From Ifrita kowaldi (lineage: Eukaryota; Chordata; Aves; Passeriformes; Cinclosomatidae), in contig VZRS01012467.1 in assembly GCA_013398055.1 (NCBI GenBank), forward strand, positions 202,100-266,099: a DNA stretch of 64,000 bases. The letters are read 5' to 3'. Below, in pieces: positions 28,001-38,401 of the stretch. Position 1 is the stretch's first letter. Each line of letters starts with the position of its first letter. The notes under the pieces are model-generated. The model saw nothing but the letters and a program-made list of their open reading frames with translations, searched no databases and was not told the origin of the DNA. A program made the translations under genes and the position numbers.

Positions 28001-29204
28001 TTTTACAGCTCTTCCACAATTCTTTCCTTTTCCCCAAACTACGTATCTCACTGAATTTTCTGCTGCCTTTAATTTCACTTAGCCCAGACACTGAAGCAGT
28101 ACAAAATAAAACAGCAACCCCTTTATAGTAACTGCATCCCATCCACATTTTCATTCCTCACCCATCGATTGTCCCTCCTCTCCCAAGACCACAACCCTGC
28201 CCGCAAGCCTTGGAAGGTGTGGGTCACAGGGAGCTACCTGAGACCTAACATCAATAAGCTTTTGCCAGTTTAAGTCTGTGCTGCAACTGAACAGGGTGAT
28301 CCTGCTTTTCACACATCCCTGCCCTTTCTTGGGGCTGTTGTCAGTACCAGTGCCACTCATCCCTATCATGTCACCACTGCTAGTGAACTCACCAGTACCT
28401 ATTACAGCAAAAAGGGGAATCTCAAGCAGGCTTCCCTCCCTCACCAATATGGATTTAGAGTAACATGTCAGCTCAGGAAGTTATATTTCCATTGCATAGT
28501 TTCAAATAAGGCTGTATAAAGGCTGCTACCAGAGAGATCTGTCCCACATCCTTTACACTCCCCTCCTGCTTTTGCGACAACCGACCCCAGGTTTCACAGG
28601 GTGAATACAGTAAAGCACATAACCTACCACAGAAAAATGTCTTCCCACAAAATAAGCTCACTGATCCAGCTCAACCTTTTGGCAGAGTGTGGCAAGGTAA
28701 GAGTCGGGGAAGAAGGAAGGAAACACAACAAACCCATTCTGGTGACAGACCACAGAATTAGATGTAATCAAAATCACAGTCAGTGATCAGCAGAATCAAG
28801 ATTTAAACTATTGTGCCAGGCACCTTCACTACTTCCTGTAGACATCTACAAAAAGGTAGATGCCTTCTCTTCACATCATTAACACAATATCATATTCTTT
28901 ATTATTTCTGACTTGTCCTCCTAAAAGAAGGAAAATACTGAAACAGATTAAAAAAAAAAAAAAGCACAGATACCTGAGCACCCACAAGTTGCAGCAAGGC
29001 TGAGTTCACAGGAAGGAGTTCAATGTCAGTGTTGATAGTGGTCTGGTCAAAGGGACACGCCTTACGGTGGAGCTTGTTGAGGCACATCTTGCAGACAGTG
29101 TGGCCACAACCCAAGCTGATGGGCTTCCGGATTGTTTCGTCGAAAGTCTGTGTGCAAATTGGGCAGGAGAGAAAATCCGTCCATTGTGGAGCTTGTACAG
29201 GCAT
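1386..29204 (-). CDS. RC3H1: RC3H1 (Roquin-1), spliced coding region, 16 exons in window, 3' end missing
   Basis: Roquin-1 is a cytoplasmic RNA-binding protein and RING-type ubiquitin ligase. It binds stem-loop decay elements in 3' UTRs of immune and inflammatory mRNAs and recruits deadenylation machinery in P-bodies and stress granules. Joining sixteen minus-strand exons with GT donors and AG acceptors gives 2934 nt, or 978 codons without a stop. Order: RING (residues 14-53), HEPN/ROQ core (about 89-400), CCCH finger (419-438), proline-rich region (about 450-780), C-terminal acidic and coiled-coil part. From memory of the mammalian protein, the residue mutated in sanroque mice (M199) and the RNA-contacting K220, K239 and R260 are all present at the same numbers. 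The opening residues [20 protein letters not shown] favour RC3H1 over its paralogue RC3H2. Mammalian Roquin-1 is about 1130 residues, so roughly 140-150 C-terminal residues lie beyond position 1. Confidence 0.97.
1640..1730 (-). CDS. RC3H1: RC3H1 coding exon 15
   Basis: Residues 903-932 plus two bases: [30 protein letters not shown] and the first two bases of an Arg codon. It is a small Gly/Tyr/Pro-rich exon. The acceptor is CTGGTAG and the donor GACAG|GTACGA. Confidence 0.94.
1731..3124 (-). other. RC3H1: RC3H1 intron with CR1 insertion
   Basis: Intron between coding exons 14 and 15. Apart from the CR1 copy near 2575-2960 it is AT-rich and I see nothing else in it. Confidence 0.85.
2575..2960 (-). 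repeat. CR1 LINE 3' fragment
   Basis: The plus strand reads like the reverse complement of an avian CR1 3' end: it begins near GTCATGGAATATCCCAAGTG, continues with GGGACCCACAAGGACC and CAGAGTCCAACTCCTGGCCC, and later has TGCTGAACAGACCAAGCGATC, close to the usual CR1 text. The copy is diverged and 5' truncated, as most CR1 copies are. The coding-like frames over it are not genes. Confidence 0.85.
3125..3335 (-). CDS. RC3H1: RC3H1 coding exon 14
   Basis: Residues 833-902 plus one base, opening [20 protein letters not shown] and containing [20 protein letters not shown]. It is a charged, conserved segment of the C-terminal half. The acceptor is TGTCCAG and the donor TTTCAG|GTATGA. Confidence 0.95.
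3336..6138 (-). other. RC3H1: RC3H1 intron
   Basis: Intron between coding exons 13 and 14. AT-rich, with a short A-run at 4501-4513 and no gene or clear interspersed repeat that I can support. Confidence 0.85.
6139..6291 (-). CDS. RC3H1: RC3H1 coding exon 13
   Basis: Residues 782-832, 51 codons in phase 0-0, opening [20 protein letters not shown] and containing [20 protein letters not shown]. It is strongly conserved with mammalian Roquin-1 and its function is not defined. The acceptor is TGTACAG; the donor ATGGCG|GTATGG is weaker than the others in the gene. Confidence 0.94.
6292..6830 (-). other. RC3H1: RC3H1 intron
   Basis: Intron between coding exons 12 and 13. No further feature seen. 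Confidence 0.85.
6831..6962 (-). CDS. RC3H1: RC3H1 coding exon 12
   Basis: Residues 738-781, exactly 44 codons in phase 0-0. It opens [20 protein letters not shown], a basic helical piece, followed by a short proline-rich stretch and FHSEE. The acceptor is ATTTCAG and the donor GAGGAG|GTAAGC. Being phase 0-0, it could be skipped without a frame change. Confidence 0.95.
6963..7986 (-). other. RC3H1: RC3H1 intron with possible micro-exon
   Basis: Intron between coding exons 11 and 12. Around 7043-7067 the minus strand has a pyrimidine-rich CTCTCCTTGCAG acceptor and a GTTCAG|GTAAAC donor, which could define a tiny exon (see findings). Otherwise nothing is seen. Confidence 0.75.
7987..8363 (-). 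CDS. RC3H1: RC3H1 coding exon 11: proline/tyrosine-rich region
   Basis: Residues 612-737, the largest coding exon in the window (377 nt). It opens [20 protein letters not shown], continues with many Pro-Tyr pairs, and ends [12 protein letters not shown] before a CACAGG|GTATGG donor in phase 0. It is locally GC-rich compared with the flanking introns, which leaves long antisense open frames that are only shadows. In mammals, as I recall, this is followed by a further short proline-rich peptide that is absent here unless a micro-exon supplies it. Confidence 0.93.
8364..9658 (-). other. RC3H1: RC3H1 intron
   Basis: Intron between coding exons 10 and 11. The plus strand is pyrimidine-rich at about 9010-9350 (many CTTTT and TCTCT runs). 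No gene or repeat family recognised. Confidence 0.8.
9659..9876 (-). CDS. RC3H1: RC3H1 coding exon 10: proline-rich region
   Basis: Residues 539-611 plus one base, containing [20 protein letters not shown], then [14 protein letters not shown] and ending EPAPYQQ. This is part of the Pro/Gln/Tyr-rich unstructured stretch of Roquin-1. The acceptor is TTTTTAG and the donor CAACAAG|GTAAGA. Confidence 0.93.
10201..10482 (-). CDS. RC3H1: RC3H1 coding exon 9: linker after the zinc finger
   Basis: Residues 445-538 plus two bases, opening [20 protein letters not shown] after a split Lys and ending [11 protein letters not shown]. It is a low-complexity, Ser/Pro/Gly-rich linker, probably disordered. It is more diverged from mammals than the N-terminal exons, as expected for this part. 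The acceptor is TCTGAAG and the donor GACTT|GTACGG. Confidence 0.93.
10483..13111 (-). other. RC3H1: RC3H1 intron
   Basis: Intron between coding exons 8 and 9, 2.6 kb, AT-rich. I see no gene, RNA or clear repeat in it. The short intron at 9877-10200 between exons 9 and 10 is likewise featureless. Confidence 0.8.
13112..13224 (-). CDS. RC3H1: RC3H1 coding exon 8: CCCH zinc finger
   Basis: Residues 408-445 (last codon split). A complete C-X8-C-X5-C-X3-H finger is visible: C419, C428, C434 and H438, inside [18 protein letters not shown] and TFAH. This finger contributes to binding AU-rich RNA. The acceptor is CTTGTCAG and the donor GGAAAA|GTAAGT. The exon is read in a different frame from the longest open frame over this stretch, so it is easily missed by ORF scanning. 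Confidence 0.95.
13225..14748 (-). other. RC3H1: RC3H1 intron
   Basis: Intron between coding exons 7 and 8. It holds a simple GGTTTGGTTT run near 13690-13711 and nothing else that I can support. Confidence 0.8.
14749..14867 (-). CDS. RC3H1: RC3H1 coding exon 7: end of HEPN, linker to zinc finger
   Basis: Residues 368-407: a split Asp, then [20 protein letters not shown], ending [10 protein letters not shown]. It completes the HEPN bundle that packs around the ROQ domain and leads to the CCCH finger. The acceptor is GCAACAG and the donor CAACAG|GTAAAA in phase 0. Confidence 0.95.
14868..16402 (-). other. RC3H1: RC3H1 intron
   Basis: Intron between coding exons 6 and 7. No further feature seen. 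Confidence 0.8.
16403..16535 (-). CDS. RC3H1: RC3H1 coding exon 6: C-terminal HEPN segment
   Basis: Residues 324-367 plus one base, opening [20 protein letters not shown] and ending LLANIDPSP. The start is set at the AAG acceptor because this restores Leu-Gln before TPAS as in mammals. A second AG six bases downstream (after TTGCAG) is a possible alternative acceptor that would drop those two residues without a frame change. The donor is CCAG|GTAAAT. Confidence 0.93.
16536..17691 (-). other. RC3H1: RC3H1 intron
   Basis: Intron between coding exons 5 and 6. No further feature seen. Confidence 0.8.
17692..17892 (-). CDS. RC3H1: RC3H1 coding exon 5: ROQ domain, wing and R260
   Basis: Residues 257-323, a phase 0-0 exon of exactly 67 codons opening [18 protein letters not shown]260, another RNA contact residue, is present. 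The end, [12 protein letters not shown], closes the ROQ fold before the C-terminal HEPN segment. The acceptor is TTACTAG and the donor GACAAG|GTAAAG. Confidence 0.95.
17893..18723 (-). other. RC3H1: RC3H1 intron
   Basis: Intron between coding exons 4 and 5. No further feature seen. Confidence 0.8.
18724..18899 (-). CDS. RC3H1: RC3H1 coding exon 4: ROQ domain with M199, K220 and K239
   Basis: Residues 198-256, beginning A198-M199[11 protein letters not shown]199 is the position changed to Arg in autoimmune sanroque mice; here it is the normal Met (ATG). K220 (in LSRKVLVL) and K239 (in PQASKTSIG), known contacts to stem-loop RNA, are both kept. The acceptor is CTCTCAG and the donor TTCAAG|GTATG in phase 0. 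Confidence 0.95.
18900..20050 (-). other. RC3H1: RC3H1 intron with ATT microsatellite
   Basis: Intron between coding exons 3 and 4. Apart from the trinucleotide-like repeat at 19125-19192, nothing is seen. Confidence 0.8.
19125..19192. repeat. ATT/ATC-rich microsatellite
   Basis: An imperfect trinucleotide-type run of ATT, ATC and ACT units (TATTATTATCATTATTATGA and following), the kind of slippage-prone repeat that varies between individuals. Confidence 0.85.
20051..20290 (-). CDS. RC3H1: RC3H1 coding exon 3: HEPN/ROQ start
   Basis: Residues 118-197, from [20 protein letters not shown] to ARGCQFLGP. It carries the helical HEPN segment and enters the ROQ winged-helix fold. The acceptor is TTTTGAAG and the donor GGGCCAG|GTAGGT, with an alanine codon split across the next junction. 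The sequence looks essentially identical to the mammalian protein as I recall it. Confidence 0.95.
20291..21549 (-). other. RC3H1: RC3H1 intron
   Basis: Intron between coding exons 2 and 3. It has a short TATATATATA run near 21028-21037 and an A-run near 21239-21250; no gene seen. Confidence 0.8.
21550..21670 (-). CDS. RC3H1: RC3H1 coding exon 2: RING-HEPN linker
   Basis: Residues 78-118, beginning [20 protein letters not shown] and ending LKPLSSAR plus the first base of a glycine codon. The acceptor is TCTTCAG and the donor GCAAGAG|GTAGTT. The segment leads into the N-terminal HEPN part of the ROQ module, which helps bind double-stranded RNA. The intron upstream, 7.3 kb, is the longest inside the coding region. 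Confidence 0.95.
22022..22048. repeat. Poly(A) tract, 27 bases
   Basis: An uninterrupted run of 27 A on the plus strand. It could be a retroposon tail, but no recognisable body precedes it, so I list it as a simple repeat. Confidence 0.9.
25735..25932 (+). repeat. CR1 LINE 3' end
   Basis: The sequence has the classical CR1 3' text: GGCCAGGTTGGATAGGGCTC, then AATCTGGTCTAGTGGAAGGT, GTCCCTGCC and a tail CCATTCTGTGATTCTATGA, which resembles the short tail repeat of CR1. It is 5' truncated. Confidence 0.93.
28974..29204 (-). CDS. RC3H1: RC3H1 coding exon 1: start codon and RING finger
   Basis: Residues 1-77. The ATG at 29204-29202 opens MPVQAPQW, the known Roquin-1 N-terminus; no in-frame ATG precedes it in this exon. 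RING ligands are visible as C14, C17, C33, H35, C38, C41, C50 and D53; the aspartate in the last position is typical of Roquins. The RING gives E3 ligase activity. The exon ends GCT CAG|GTATCT in phase 0. Its 5' UTR part probably begins at 29235 after a CTTTAG acceptor; that boundary is a guess. Confidence 0.96.
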
Positions 29205-31067
29205 TGCTTCAGTAGTTAATTGACAAGACAAAAATCTAAAGCACAGATTCCACTGGAATCAAAATTTTGCAAAAAAGTCTGTTTGGTTTTAAATATCTTC
29301 TGTAAGTACAGACAGTCAGCACATAGTGTGAAACATAACCTAGAAGATAACAGAAACACAAAGTTAGCATTCTGTACTGGAACAGGCATGTGAGCTCCTT
29401 TGTGCTAGGGAAATAACCACTTGTCGAGGTGCAGCTGAATTAGGAGTGCAGTTCCAACATTAAATACTGGACTGAGTCACGACTTGCTTTAGTTCCAGCT
29501 AGTCTCTGGCACTGGAAAAGCCAGTGTAAACCATTTCTGCTATTATACAGCTTAAAATAAATCAAGACAGATAACTAGCACATTGAAGTTTTAACACTAA
29601 TTAGCTTTTAGCTTTTATGTTCTCTCTTTATAAATGAGCCAACTGACATCAACAAAATATGAATAAAAAAGACAATTCCACTAATCCACTTTTGTACAAT
29701 ATTTATTGTACAAAATAATTAAATAATTAATTATTTAAAGAATTTTGCTTAGACAAGGCTTCATCCAAAGCCTCTATCACAAGTAACCTTTCTTCAGAGT
29801 CCACTGGGCTCTGGATTGGCACGCAGCAACTCTGGAAACGTGTGAGCTGCCCAAGCCTCAAGGGGGATAGGATAAATGGTAAGATACTGCAATACAGCTG
29901 GTATTAGTCAGATACTGCAATACAGCTCTCACACATCACTCAGGGATACTATGTGCTGCTACTACAGCATCTTCACACAACCTGATCTGTACTGAGCTGC
30001 ACAGTACCCTACCGAGCCATCCAGACACATCTCAGTTACTCTGGGAATCCGCATGCACTCCTGCATGGAATTCAGCATCGGTAACTTGCCCTCTGTCTGC
30101 CATCCAAGCGCCTCTATCCTTCAAAAGCTGGACAACCATTTATAGAAGTCATTTATGACTGGATGACTGACAATTGCTCCTTAACCATCCTTTTGTAACC
30201 CCAATTTATATCATTCACTGCCTGCCTAGAGATTATATTGACAGAGAAAGCAACATCTTTACTCTGTTGAGAAATCACACTGAAACGACAATGGAAAAAA
30301 AGCTGGGAGGTCTTTATTACTTGGCACTTTCAAATCAAATACTAAGAAGATCAAATGTTACTCATTATAAGGGAATGGAAGATAAGATATCCCTTTGGGA
30401 CAGGAAAAAAGCAGAACTCATACAAGGAGAAACATGAGTAGAAGAGGAGATGGATCAAGTGATATGAAAAAATCATTATCAAGAAGAAAATTGGTAATAA
30501 AATAATTTCTGATGTCTGGCTTACTTTCACCAGTGGAGTTTGAAAAAAAAAAAAAGGGCAAGTCACTGATTCACAACCAATTTTCCTAAATCAAGCAGGA
30601 AAACAACAACAAAAACCTCTCCCAACCACCCATATATATTAATTTCTCTTTCCCACACAACACTGGCTTCAGTTTCAAACCAAAGACTGCACACTTGCTT
30701 GCTAGTATCTGTTCTGACAGAAAGTTCTTCCAAAAGCAAAATAGCAACTTTTTATCAAATCTTCAGCTTAAAAAACCCGTTTACAATTAAAATCTACATT
30801 CTAAAGGCAAAGAGAGAAACTTTATATCAGGACCTGTGTAATTCAGAGTCAAGGCATTTTAAAACAGAAAAAAACCCATCTAATGCTAAAATAGAGACTC
30901 TGAAAAGCCTCTGCCACATTTTTCTGGAAAAAAGGCTTTTTTTTTTCAGAATTTAGTGCAATGTTGTTCATGGTTAACATAATTTTGAAAAGGCAAACAA
31001 TTAAGTGTTACTAGTTAAGCTTTTAGCCATGTTTCATCAAACACCTAACCTTAGCTCTAAAGCTAAT

Positions 31068-31132
31068 GAAAAGGAGCTGTACTATGATGATCCCTCTGAG
31101 TCCCTTCCAACTCAGGATGCTTTATGATTCTA
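31068..31132 (+). repeat. Short CR1 3' tail fragment
   Basis: Contains TGATCCCTCTGAGTCCCTTC, then CAACTCAGGATGCTTTATGA and TTCTA, matching the usual CR1 3' terminus (gatccttgaggtcccttccaac and attctatgattcta style). It is heavily 5' truncated. Confidence 0.75.
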
Positions 31133-34100
31133 GGGAAAAAAAAATATTTCTCTCTTCAAAAGACAATATTCAATGCCACACAACCTCTGGTTCCCAGCCA
31201 ATAAGGAATCAATAAGAAATCAATATTACCCAGGCAGGGTGGTACAAGGAAGAGGCACCACATGTGGTTAACCCTACCATCACCATTGCACAACGACAAG
31301 ATGTCAAGGATGTTCAGGGTTCCCCCTTCCAAAATACCTCTTTAACGGTTAATCAGTCATTCTTTCGCATCTTGTCAGCATACAGTCAAATCATTCCCAT
31401 TACTACTGTATCACCATAACCCATATGAAATCTATGCTTTTAGGTTACTTCACAGAGAGATGATGACCTAAACCACTCAGCAAATTTACTTCCAAGCCTT
31501 CCCCGGCTACCTGCCCTCTTATATACTGAGTAAACTTTGGTAACAACCTAGAATTATTCTTTGTAAACCAAATCTGCAACAGAAATTGCCGAGAAATTCC
31601 ACAAAAATCCTTCTGCAAAGACCAGTACATAGCTTGATAAATCTACTGTATGTATGGCTGTGCTATGAAATATCATCTGAGGTTCAAAATTTAAGAGCTG
31701 AATCATAGTTCTTCTTTTTGACCACACTGCTATTAGAATATCTAGCAACAATTTCCCAGACTCCTCCGCAATTCAGAAACAAACTGAACAGTCTATTTAA
31801 AACAAATTAGTAGCCAAGCATTCAGGAAAAAACGTTTTTTACTAACTGAAGAGATTTAAAATCAGAAGCTAATATGAAGCTGTACCATCAAGTCTAGAAA
31901 GTAGATGTGAACATGGAGACTCCACTATCCCAAGCTGTGAACTGGAAGAAAGGAGTTGAACTCAAGTTTAACATTAGTTAACTATTTAAAAAAAAACAAA
32001 ACAAAACCAGCAAACAGAGCCATGTTGTTGCTACCTGCACCTCTGGGATAATGAAATAGGTCATATTTATTTACAAACTCAACAGTTGAAAGAGAAGTTC
32101 AGGAAGTCTGGAGACAGAGGGACTAATTAGTGGCATCCATGATCCCGTATCAAGGCAGGTCTCAAAAGGCTGGGGAACAAGGTTAGCAAAGCTTATATAT
32201 AAGCACAGCTCTCAGAGACTCCGCAGCGTCTGTGGTTGTGTCCTGGTGTCTAAATGCCAAAGGAAGGCCACAGACAGCACTGACAATAGAACATACAGCT
32301 GTAAGAAACCTCAGAAAGTCATCTATTTCAGCACAGTCTAGCTGCTGGAACAGATGGCTAACTGGTGTGATGCAGTCAACCTTTTCCCCACAGAAGAAAA
32401 CAATAGCTGTTGGAAAAACAAACCCTGTGCTGCTAAGGCATCTCCACAGCAGATCAGCACAAAACTGTGGAATTCCTTTGGTCCCACACAAGACAGGAAT
32501 GGCATCACAGGGACTGAGGATTCACTAGCCACATGCACACAGGCTGGCACCACACCAAGTACTGCTGCTGGTACCATAGTTTTCCACATATATGGTCCTG
32601 TTTTCCTATCAGATCTTCAACCTTCAGACAAGGGAGCTGAACCGAGCTACAATGTAAAGCTCTTCCAGGCACAAAGCTTACAGATGTAGAGAAGTGAAGC
32701 TGTGAAAGATACCTATGCCTTGTATCAAGGTTTCTGACTCATTATGACCTTGAAAATAACTGGAAAAAAACCAGTCTCTAACTTCAAAGGGCTACTTTAA
32801 ACAGGAGACATTACAAACAGCAATAAAACAATGGAAATAAAACAGTTTCATTATCACTGTCTGCGACTGGAACCATCACCACTACAGAAAGAGAACATGT
32901 ACATGTACTCCCTTGAACACGTACAGTAGGAAAAGTATATTCACTTTTACAGTACAATGCTTTTTAAAAAAAAGTTTAAAAAAAGTTTCTCTTCAGCCTT
33001 ATACCACAGGTGAGCAAAACACAAAGAATGCAAAAATTTATAAAAGACATAACTATTTAAATAACCTGCCTCCCGACAATATTACGACATTTTAAACCCA
33101 CCCTCAATTCACTAAGTATTTCACACTCATTGGCTTCTAACACTGTAAAATGTATATCTGTAACACTTCTTTGTGCATGATTGAAGAAAATAGATACGTC
33201 AAAACCCAAGAAAGCCAAAAACTAAAAAGACACATCCACAGTACCTAAACTGGAAGACAAAAAGGTGTAATTAAGACTGAAGATGCCCCAAGACACAGAC
33301 CTTGAATACTACACTGAAACCAGAGACAGACTGACTTTGCTATTTCTGAGTTTGAAAATATAAAATACCTGTATGCAAGTCTCGTCCTCCTGTTTAGCCC
33401 TGCATAAGCTGTTTTATCCACATCTAGAACCACCTGGAAAAATTTCTCCTCTCTTCTGGGCCTCCCAGCCCCCAAAAAATCCTTGAAATTCCATCCTTCA
33501 ACCCAGACTGGAAATGTCACGCTGTAATCAGATCAGTGACCTGTCTCCTCTGGTACCCTGCCAGTGCTTCAGAGAAAGACATGATCATTCCATAAACCAG
33601 TGGAACAACCACTCAATCCTTACTCTGCTGGACAATAATGCAGAGGGCTGACATAGCCTCCTGTCCAAGGTGTGTTATGTCTGTGGCAACCAGAGTCTTC
33701 CACGTCCTTGCAGATTCAACTCTTCACAAAAAGATGTTTGTAAAACGCAGAACAGTCTGTACCAACATCCACTGGCATCAAGTTTCACACATGATGACAC
33801 ACAGGAAAACTCTGCTTTCAGTTTGAATTAAGTGCAATCTCCAAGGTAGTCCTCCGGTGCAGGTACCAAGCACATGCCAAATTCTCTCACAAACATGTTA
33901 TTTGGACCCAGCATGCTCTAGCATGGACATATCACACGCTGTTTCGTCAATACCAAGTTCACATTGCTCTCTCCCAGCAGCAGCCCACAGCAAGTCATGT
34001 CACAGTTTAAGCAGATGACTCAGCACACCTAAGGGGCACCCTTGGCTCAGCTCCTGCCAATTCAGTAGATACAGCTCTTAAAACCATTACTCCCTCCTGA

Positions 34101-37100
34101 GTTTTATGTATTCCCACGGCATTTCATTACCCAAACAGCATCATCACCTTCTTAATCAAAATTTGGTTAAGCTGAAGCTGTTTCATTTCTGCTGAGTCTT
34201 ACTCCTAAGCTAAAACAAGCAGTTACCAGTGAACACAAGTAAAGCCTATTTAGTGCTAAGCTTAACACTACAGCAGCTCCTCAGAGCCAAAACAAACTTA
34301 GGCTTGCCAACCAAACCACTCATGCAGATACAACCCTTGAGTAATCTATTATTTATTCTAATAAAGAAAACACCATTTCATTAATTCTTTTAAAGACTCT
34401 TACTCCTGTGACAATAACTTACACTTTTCTGAGAAAAAGTAACCAGTCACAGTTCTCTCTTCTGTGAGACTGATTCTGTGGTACATTAACTACTTCAAAA
34501 CCTGACACTTTGAGACTAAAAATAAATCAACAACCTAAATTAAATTAACAGACAACAGTAAAGCAACTCCTAACTTATAAGGATTACCAGATACCCATTG
34601 TACAATTCCAGCCAGCAGCTGAACCTCTTCCATTCTTGTCTAGTGCCAAACAGGCAAATTTTTGCTGGCGCTTCACAGAACCTTTTTGTTTTCTACTCCA
34701 GTGTGCTTGTTGTAATGAACAGTATTTCTGAGGACACTTAAGTAGCTTTCTTCTTTTCCGTGAGCAAATACTTTAAAAAGTCCTGAATTTCATTTTAGAA
34801 AAAACCTGACCTCACAACCCATGGGAAGCCCTGACCAGCTAAAAGTAATGTGTTTTTATACAAGCACCCTGTACTGCCACCTTCACTGTTCATAGAAAAG
34901 GATAAGTCACGCTAGCTCTGTTTTCCATATCCAGTTCCACAGAAAAACCCCTGAAAAAAATTAAAGAGAGACGGAAAGTCCATACCTGATCAGAGGTAGA
35001 AGAGCAGGTACAATAAAAAAGCTTCTTACCTCTGCCTAGTAAGCTCCGTGAACAACACATACCATAAGCCCAGAAGAGTATATCCGATAGATTCAGGGGT
35101 TTTTTCCCCTTCCTGTTTGCTGTCTCAAACTTCTCTGTAAACTCTCCACTGGCAGCAAGTGCCTGACTTCCTCATTCCTGCTCCACGCATGCGTGTTGTG
35201 GGCACACACCCAACACCACTGAACACTGCCCACAGCACAGAGCCCCAACAAAGAAATCCCCACCCAACACCAAAACCCGCAAGTCTGTACGTAACGCATA
35301 TTCCCACCCTTCTTTCAAAGCATTTGCTGGCTTTAGTAGCTGTATAATAAAGCTCTTAAAAAAAAAAAGCAAAGACAAAAATCACAAACATCATCAAAAC
35401 TATGTTCCAAAGTAACTGAAGCTCAATTAAATCAGATTCAAGATCTACTTTCTCTTTTCCTCAGTAATTTCTGACTGCAAAAACAAAGGAAGAAATTTCT
35501 GTAATTGCATGCAAAAGTCTCTTACTTGGTAGTCAGTGAAGTACCTTAGGAAAATGGGGTCAGTTAAGGAGAAGATGTTACTCCTTATTTGAAGCTTCCT
35601 GTCTAGTAGTAACACAAGGAAAACAAGAAAACCAAACAATCAACATCACAACTCTACCACAGTACGTCCCCAACAGATGCTCTGAAAGCAGTTTACAATG
35701 ATTTAAGCTTCCCAACATCCTGTGAGGCAAGACCTCATGTCTTCCTACAGAAGAGAAAACTGTTGAATGAAGTTATTTATACAGTGTTTAACAGGAAAAA
35801 CATGGAATGAAACCTGATATATAATTTTTGAAACACGATATATCATTTTCTTGACCCCTATTCCTATCCAACATTCAATCACTAGTCTTGTACCATATTA
35901 GGGCCATGAACATTAGAAGACAACACATGTGTAGACAAAATTTAAGTGTTCTTGCTCATGCCCTCCAAAATATAAGACTTGCATGTGAATAAAATCATAA
36001 ATTTTCAGGGAAGATATACATGACCAGTTTCATAATTTCTGGTTGATATTATACATCCCTTACAGCTTATTTAAAAGAAAGAGGAAGCAACCAATTCTTA
36101 ATAGCAAATGGTTTTATGATCTACCACCTAGAAAATTTTTTCTACCAATAGATGATAAAGTCTAAGGAGTTAATAGCAGACAACAGCTCTACAACATGTT
36201 CCTTTCACTTCAAATTACGAGTTCTTGCATTTGTCAATGAAAACTGTAACAGTAACACAATGATTAAACCAGTATTTTAAAAATCAAGGAAAAATCAAAC
36301 AGATTAAGAGAAGAAAGGCAGAAGGCACTTCAAAAATCCATAGCAGTTTTCAGGACAGGGACTTGGGTTCAACTCCTCAAATCCTCAAGATCTCTCAATC
36401 TTGCTGTCAAGGAGGCAAGCAAACAACTTGCTTTTCCCAGAGCAGATACATGTTTGAAAAAAGCCATGGCAAAAGTAAAGAGGACAAGCTTATAGAAGTC
36501 TTCAGATTCAAGGGTACAGAGAGGTATTACCTCTCAGTGTCAGCTAGAGAAGTCACTACTCTTTCTTTCTCATTCCTCTCTAAGATATTCCAGCTGGACT
36601 GGTTGCATAGTTGTCCCAGCTGAAGTTTTAAATATAGATCTTTATTAATAAACACAGGTAGGCAGAAATGTGGGTGGACAGCAATTACACAACCAATACC
36701 TCATTTTAACTAAAACAAGGCAACAAATCAGCCACACAAACAGTTCGTCTAAAATAACTCCAAGCAGCAGACTTCAGGAGGAGAAAGCAATTGAAGTGGG
36801 CAGTGTGCTGGATCACCGAAACCAGTATCGTTCTTTTCCATGCAAGAATAAGCTACAGTTACCTGACAACTTCTAATACAGGCATCTGGTAGATAAAAAC
36901 AAAAATTAAGCTAAGGAAAGGAGAGGGGAAGATCTTGGTGTCACTGCAATGCCTTTATCTTTCCTTAGACATGAATCATTGGGAAGACCCAGCACAATTC
37001 AATGAAAAAGAAAGCATTAAAAAAACCAATCTAACAAAAAAGTAAGAAGTACTGCTTGCCACCCGCTCTTCCAAAATAGCTTTTCTCCCCACTTAATTCA

Positions 37101-38401
37101 GCAGCTAATTCTGCTTTGATGTCAGTGACACTACAGCTACAGTAACATTACAACTGCAGTGTGAAACAATGAGACAGAACAACAGACTTACAGTCTGGCT
37201 GGAGATACTGGTCAAAAACTGTCCCAAAAAGCCCTCTAACCTATAATACAACCTTTAATAATTATCCCCACCCCCTGCTCCCCAGCAACCTTATGTAAGA
37301 ATACTCTCTCTAAAAAGAAAAAATAATCCAGAAATTTTTCCTTTTTTGTAGTGTACTCTGAAAATATCACAGAAACATTTTCTTTGATAAACTTATAAGG
37401 CAATAATCAAGCAATAGTCTGAGCTTCCTCCCTGCCTCCTTCCCCTTATGTCCAAGTGTTGGCACTACACTTGTCACTCTCCTGTTTGTTTTCAAACTGA
37501 CTGGCAGACTTAAAAAAACCAAACTGCCTACGTCAAAAACTCCAGGTGTAATAGTAAGGAAATGCTGAAATATACTGTAAGAGCAGCGTGAAGTGAATAT
37601 AAATGCTACTGCCCAGCACAGGCAAGAAGACACTTCTATTTCATAGTTACTGAAAGTGTAAAATGGAAATGTGAAATCCCATTTCATGAAGAGCTCCACA
37701 GGTATTCAGAAAATGTTTTCAGTGTCCACTTGAAAACTTAAGTCTCAGGACTTCTTTATAGTGTTTTCTTCTTCCTTCTCATTTTTCTGATTTGGAGGTG
37801 GCTTTTCTTGTAACTTGGTAGATGTCACCCTCACTTTAAAAATAGATGTCAAATAGCTTCATGTTAATTACATATAATAACTGCTGTTTAGATAACAGTA
37901 CTCTCTAATAAAGCTTCAGTTGTTCTATTTACCTTCAAAGCAATTTATTTTGGAAGACTGCACTTCAACATCAAAAAGATCTTTATTAAAAGCAGAAAGT
38001 CAAGAGCAATGAAAACTAATAAATTTTTTAACAAAACTACCAATGTAGTTGCTTGCCTGCCTGTTTAATGAATGAGTTCATTTTAAACATCATATAATCA
38101 CAAGAAGAGTTATCGTTTTCTGTGTTACATACAAAGCCACCTCCAGACTACTGCAATGTTATTTCAAAAGGCAATGGAGCACCTAGTTTTTGTGACACAT
38201 ACATTTTGTCATAGCAGGATGATAATGACACACAATTCACAATGACAACATTTTTTTCACCCTCTGAGCCTTATTATAATTCTATCCATTACACCGTTCT
38301 CTTAAAGATTTTGACACAGTTATTAAATTGTATCAGCTTCAAGAAATCAGGTCCTCTACTTCATGCACCTGTTCAGTCAAGCACTTGATATCATTTCCGC
38401 A

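Larger units (their letters stand above)
21671..28973 (-). other. RC3H1: RC3H1 long intron between RING exon and exon 2
   Basis: This 7.3-kb intron is mostly unique, AT-rich sequence. It holds a 27-base A-run (22022-22048), short CA/AC repeats (22842-22856, 24150-24164) and one CR1 3' end (about 25735-25932). I found no coding exon in it. Confidence 0.8.

Noticed and set aside
32183..32689. Overlapping open frames of about 100 codons on both strands
   Set aside because: Frames are open on both strands at once, there is no recognisable domain or repeat, and no splice sites fit. Probably chance.
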